Assembly (NCBI GenBank): GCA_031267775.1
Contig: JAIRYL010000133.1
Span: forward strand, 1 to 8,968
Source: Tannerellaceae bacterium
GTDB lineage: Bacteria > Bacteroidota > Bacteroidia > Bacteroidales > Tannerellaceae
Length of the DNA: 8,968 nucleotides
Direction of reading: 5' to 3'
The notes beneath the pieces were generated by a model. That model was not told the DNA's origin. It searched no databases and saw nothing but the letters and a program-made list of their open reading frames with translations. This document shows, in pieces, positions 6,585 to 8,968 of this stretch. How positions within the stretch are numbered: position 1 is the stretch's first letter; each line of letters starts with the position of its first letter. The translations under genes were made by a program, and so were the position numbers.

Positions 6585-6929
6585 TAATCGACCCTGACAA
6601 TCTGATACCGTTTCAAACAAAAATCAAACAATCTGTCAAAAGTCGCTTTTTTTGCCATAAAGAATATTTACGGTTATTTATGTAGATTTTACTGAAAAAC
6701 CGCCCCGAAAGACCGGTTTTCACATATCGGAACAATTCCCGCCAACTTCCGCCGGTTAACATATAATAACGCTTCCGGCAAACAAATTTTCAATCTTAAA
6801 CAACAGGAAACCTGGATTAAATAATTGAAAGATAGAAGAATAATCAGAATTAAAATCAGCCCCGCCCGCCTGCCTGCAGTTTTTGAAAGTTTTTTTATTC
6901 TCATCTTTAAGTAATTAGAAATAATTACC

Positions 6930-6937
6930 TACTTTTG
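6930..6937 (+). promoter_or_regulatory. candidate purH promoter (-7 element)
   Basis: TACTTTTG fits TAnnTTTG exactly. A TTTA at 6906-6909, twenty bases upstream, is a one-off match to the -33 TTTG. The predicted start near 6944 leaves a leader of about 32 bases before the ATG at 6976. No purine riboswitch or obvious operator is seen in so short a leader. Confidence 0.6.
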
Positions 6938-6975
6938 TATTTCAGAATCATAAATGTAAATCATAGAAATAAAAG

Positions 6976-8499
6976 ATGACAGCATCGAAGCAAATGAGAC
7001 ATGCCTTGGTCTCTGTTTATCATAAAGAAGGGTTAGACGAAATACTAAAGAAGCTTCACGAAGAGGGCGTCAGTTTTGTTTCTACCGGCGGAACCCGTAC
7101 TTTTATAGAATCGTTGGGCTTACCCTGCAACGCCGTTGAAGAACTTACGGGGTATCCTTCTATTTTAGGCGGACGGGTTAAAACGCTTCATCCGAAGGTA
7201 TTTGGAGGTATCCTGGCGCGGCGCGACAATACAACGGATATAGAACAACTGGCAGCATACGCAATTCCGGCAATTGATTTGGCGATTGTAGATTTGTATC
7301 CTTTTGAAGATACCGTTGCCGCAGGCGCAACCGAACAGGAAATTATCGAGAAAATCGATATAGGCGGCATTTCTTTGATTCGGGCGGCCGCCAAGAATTA
7401 TAAAGATGTGTTGATCGTTGCCTCGAAAGCTCAATACGCGCCTCTGCTGCATATTTTGGAAGAAAAAGGCGCTGAAACTTCCCTGGAAGACCGGCGCTGG
7501 TTTGCCAAGGAGGCTTTTGCCGTATCGTCGGGTTACGATACCGCTATTTTTAATTACTTTGATAACCGGGAAAGCTCCGCTTTTCGCGTAGCTATAGACG
7601 AGCCGGTACATCTGCGCTATGGAGAAAATCCGCATCAGCAGGCCCGCTTTTTCGGTAAATTAAATGAAGTGTTCGACCAGATTCACGGAAAGGAAATATC
7701 ATACAACAATTTACTTGATATCGATTCGGCCGTAACGCTGATAGACGAATTTGACGAATTGACGTTTGCCATATTAAAACATACTAACGCCTGCGGCGTC
7801 GCCTCGCGCAGTTCTGTAACGGAAGCATGGAAAGACGCGCTGGCCGCCGACCCGGTATCCGCTTTTGGCGGAGTATTAATAGCCAATGCCGCTATCAACA
7901 GGGAAGCGGCGGAAGAAATCAATAAAATCTTTTTTGAAGTTATTATTGCTCCCGATTATGACACGGATGCGCTGGAAGTCCTGACGCAAAAGAAAAACCG
8001 TATCATTCTTATCCATCAGAAAACGAAAACGGCGGACATGCAATACCGTTCTTTATTGAATGGCGTACTGATGCAAAACAAAGATATGAGCATTCAGACG
8101 GCCGCCGACCTGGAGCCGATGACGGATAAACAACCCGCTCCGCAAGAGACAGACGATTTGCTGTTTGCCAATAAACTGGTAAAGCACAGTAAGTCGAACG
8201 CGATTACGCTGGTAAAGAATAAACGGCTTTGCGCCAGCGGAACAGGACAAACCTCGCGCGTGGATGCATTGAAACAGGCTATTGAAAAAGCCCGTTCTTT
8301 CGGACTCGATCTGAAGGGCGCCGTAATGGCTTCGGATGCTTTTTTCCCTTTCCCCGATTGTGTAGAAATAGCGAACCAGGCAGGGATTACGGCCATTATT
8401 CAACCCGGCGGTTCGGTAAACGATCGGTTGTCGGTTGAATATTGTAATGAACACGGTGTAACGATGGTGAAGACGGGTATCCGTCATTTTAAACATTAA
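6976..8499 (+). CDS. purH: bifunctional AICAR transformylase / IMP cyclohydrolase
   Basis: A 507-residue cytoplasmic enzyme for the last two steps of de novo purine synthesis: formylation of AICAR with 10-formyl-tetrahydrofolate, then ring closure to IMP. Residues about 6-145 are the MGS-like cyclohydrolase domain (VSTGGT at 35-40, GGRVKTLHPKVFGGIL at 65-80). The rest is the transformylase domain: RYGENPHQ at 214-221, the catalytic Lys268-His269 in KHTNACG, DPVSAFGG at 292-299, KHSKSN at 403-408, SGTGQTSR at 421-428, and ASDAFFPFPD at 452-461. The C-terminus KTGIRHFKH is the typical family ending. Length is normal and no key residue is missing. It is divergent from the aminopeptidase cluster and 12 bases upstream of mreB, so the two are probably co-transcribed. 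Confidence 0.98.
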   Translation: MTASKQMRHALVSVYHKEGLDEILKKLHEEGVSFVSTGGTRTFIESLGLPCNAVEELTGYPSILGGRVKTLHPKVFGGILARRDNTTDIEQLAAYAIPAIDLAIVDLYPFEDTVAAGATEQEIIEKIDIGGISLIRAAAKNYKDVLIVASKAQYAPLLHILEEKGAETSLEDRRWFAKEAFAVSSGYDTAIFNYFDNRESSAFRVAIDEPVHLRYGENPHQQARFFGKLNEVFDQIHGKEISYNNLLDIDSAVTLIDEFDELTFAILKHTNACGVASRSSVTEAWKDALAADPVSAFGGVLIANAAINREAAEEINKIFFEVIIAPDYDTDALEVLTQKKNRIILIHQKTKTADMQYRSLLNGVLMQNKDMSIQTAADLEPMTDKQPAPQETDDLLFANKLVKHSKSNAITLVKNKRLCASGTGQTSRVDALKQAIEKARSFGLDLKGAVMASDAFFPFPDCVEIANQAGITAIIQPGGSVNDRLSVEYCNEHGVTMVKTGIRHFKH

Positions 8500-8511
8500 G
8501 ATAGCAAAACA

Positions 8512-8968
8512 ATGGGATTATTTTCTTTTACGCAAGAGATAGCGATGGATTTGGGTACGGCAAATACCATTATTATAAGCAATGGAAAGATTGTGGTAGA
8601 CGAACCTTCGGTAGTAGCCTTGGACAGGCGCACGGATAAGGTATTGGCAGTAGGCGAGAAGGCGCGCCAGATGCACGGTAAAACGCATGAAGATATTAGA
8701 ACGATCCGTCCGTTGCGCGATGGCGTGATAGCGGATTTCTTTGCCGCCGAACAGATGATACGGGGTATGATAAAGATGATTGGGTCTAAAAGCCACTGGT
8801 TTTCTCCTTCGCTGCGTATCGTAGTATGTATCCCGTCCGGCAGTACGGAAGTTGAACTTCGGGCTGTTCGCGATTCGGCCGAACATGCCGGAGGGCGCGA
8901 CGTTTATATGATTTACGAGCCTATGGCGGCCGCTATTGGCATTGGTATCGACGTAGAGGCTCCCGAAG
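8512..8968 (+). CDS. mreB: rod-shape determining protein MreB (5' part, cut by window end)
   Basis: The first 152 codons of the bacterial actin MreB, which forms membrane-associated filaments that guide lateral cell-wall synthesis with MreC, MreD, RodA and a class B penicillin-binding protein. Visible hallmarks are the phosphate-1 loop DLGTANT at residues 13-19, RPLRDGVIADF at about 66-76, VVCIPSGSTEVE at about 103-114, and YEPMAAAIGIGI at about 135-146. The frame is open to the last base, so the gene continues beyond the window; the missing part should hold the second phosphate loop and the adenosine motif. The start is fixed by the N-terminus MGLFSFTQEIAMDLG, 12 bases after the purH stop. 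Nothing looks broken. Confidence 0.97.
   Translation, partial: MGLFSFTQEIAMDLGTANTIIISNGKIVVDEPSVVALDRRTDKVLAVGEKARQMHGKTHEDIRTIRPLRDGVIADFFAAEQMIRGMIKMIGSKSHWFSPSLRIVVCIPSGSTEVELRAVRDSAEHAGGRDVYMIYEPMAAAIGIGIDVEAPE

Larger units (their letters stand above)
6264..6929. other. long divergent intergenic region without a convincing gene
   Basis: About 670 bases between the two divergent genes hold no convincing coding sequence. Contents seen: an AT-only imperfect palindrome at 6331-6365, a small stem-loop at 6383-6405, a candidate minus-strand -7 element at 6412-6419, the five-unit 11-base repeat at 6426-6480, the three-unit 11-base GC-rich repeat at 6552-6584, and a bulged stem (TGAAAAACCG at 6693-6702 with CGGTTTTCA at 6714-6722). 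The rest shows no recognisable structure. The gap is long for two housekeeping units, so regulatory or untranslated RNA content is possible but not shown. Confidence 0.6.

Noticed and set aside
6693..6722. Bulged stem TGAAAAACCG / CGGTTTTCA as a riboswitch or terminator
   Set aside because: Only about nine pairs with a bulge, no T-run after it on either strand and more than 200 bases from the purH leader; too weak to name.
6689..6904. 71-residue minus-strand ORF with a hydrophobic segment, divergent from purH
   Set aside because: No Shine-Dalgarno or clear promoter, no recognisable family, low-complexity hydrophobic stretch and no lipobox in proper context. It fits a chance ORF in AT-rich intergenic DNA.
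6976..8968. purH-mreB adjacency as a novel linkage
   Set aside because: To my knowledge this order is common in Bacteroidales, so it supports the taxonomic reading but is not new.

Overview
The window looks like an ordinary chromosomal segment of a Bacteroidota (Bacteroidales-type) bacterium. Three things point there: putative promoters of the TAnnTTTG type, three predicted lipoproteins of families common in this phylum (one with an acidic surface-export-like stretch after the lipid cysteine), and a purH gene directly followed by mreB. No mobile element, CRISPR array, rRNA, tRNA or phage gene was seen.

Layout. At the left (96-1448, + strand) is a lipid-anchored serine alpha/beta hydrolase with its own candidate promoter. 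It converges on a four-gene minus-strand cluster, and the two are separated by a long near-perfect hairpin (1448-1496) that can terminate transcription from both sides. Read in its own direction, the cluster is: a three-domain Xaa-Pro aminopeptidase (6235-4442), a gamma-class carbonic anhydrase-like hexapeptide protein (4421-3894), a DUF5018-like/TIG-like lipoprotein (3861-2638) and a CBM9-like lipoprotein (2618-1506). Gaps are 19 to 32 bases with no convincing internal promoter, so one transcript is likely.

The divergent gap of 740 bases (6236-6975) between the aminopeptidase and purH is the least ordinary part. It holds candidate promoters in both directions and two unrelated tandem repeats with the same 11-base period: five AT-rich units (6426-6480) and three GC-rich units (6552-6584). 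There is also a small hairpin at the predicted 5' end of a long aminopeptidase leader. No convincing gene was found there.

On the right, purH (6976-8499) encodes the last two steps of de novo IMP synthesis. It is followed after 12 bases by the start of mreB (8512 to the window edge), the first gene of what is usually the rod-shape operon in these bacteria. The genes are mostly housekeeping or cell-envelope functions. I see no clear novel multi-gene system; the best candidates for follow-up are the 11-base repeat arrays and the coupling of the two envelope lipoproteins to the aminopeptidase/carbonic anhydrase pair.
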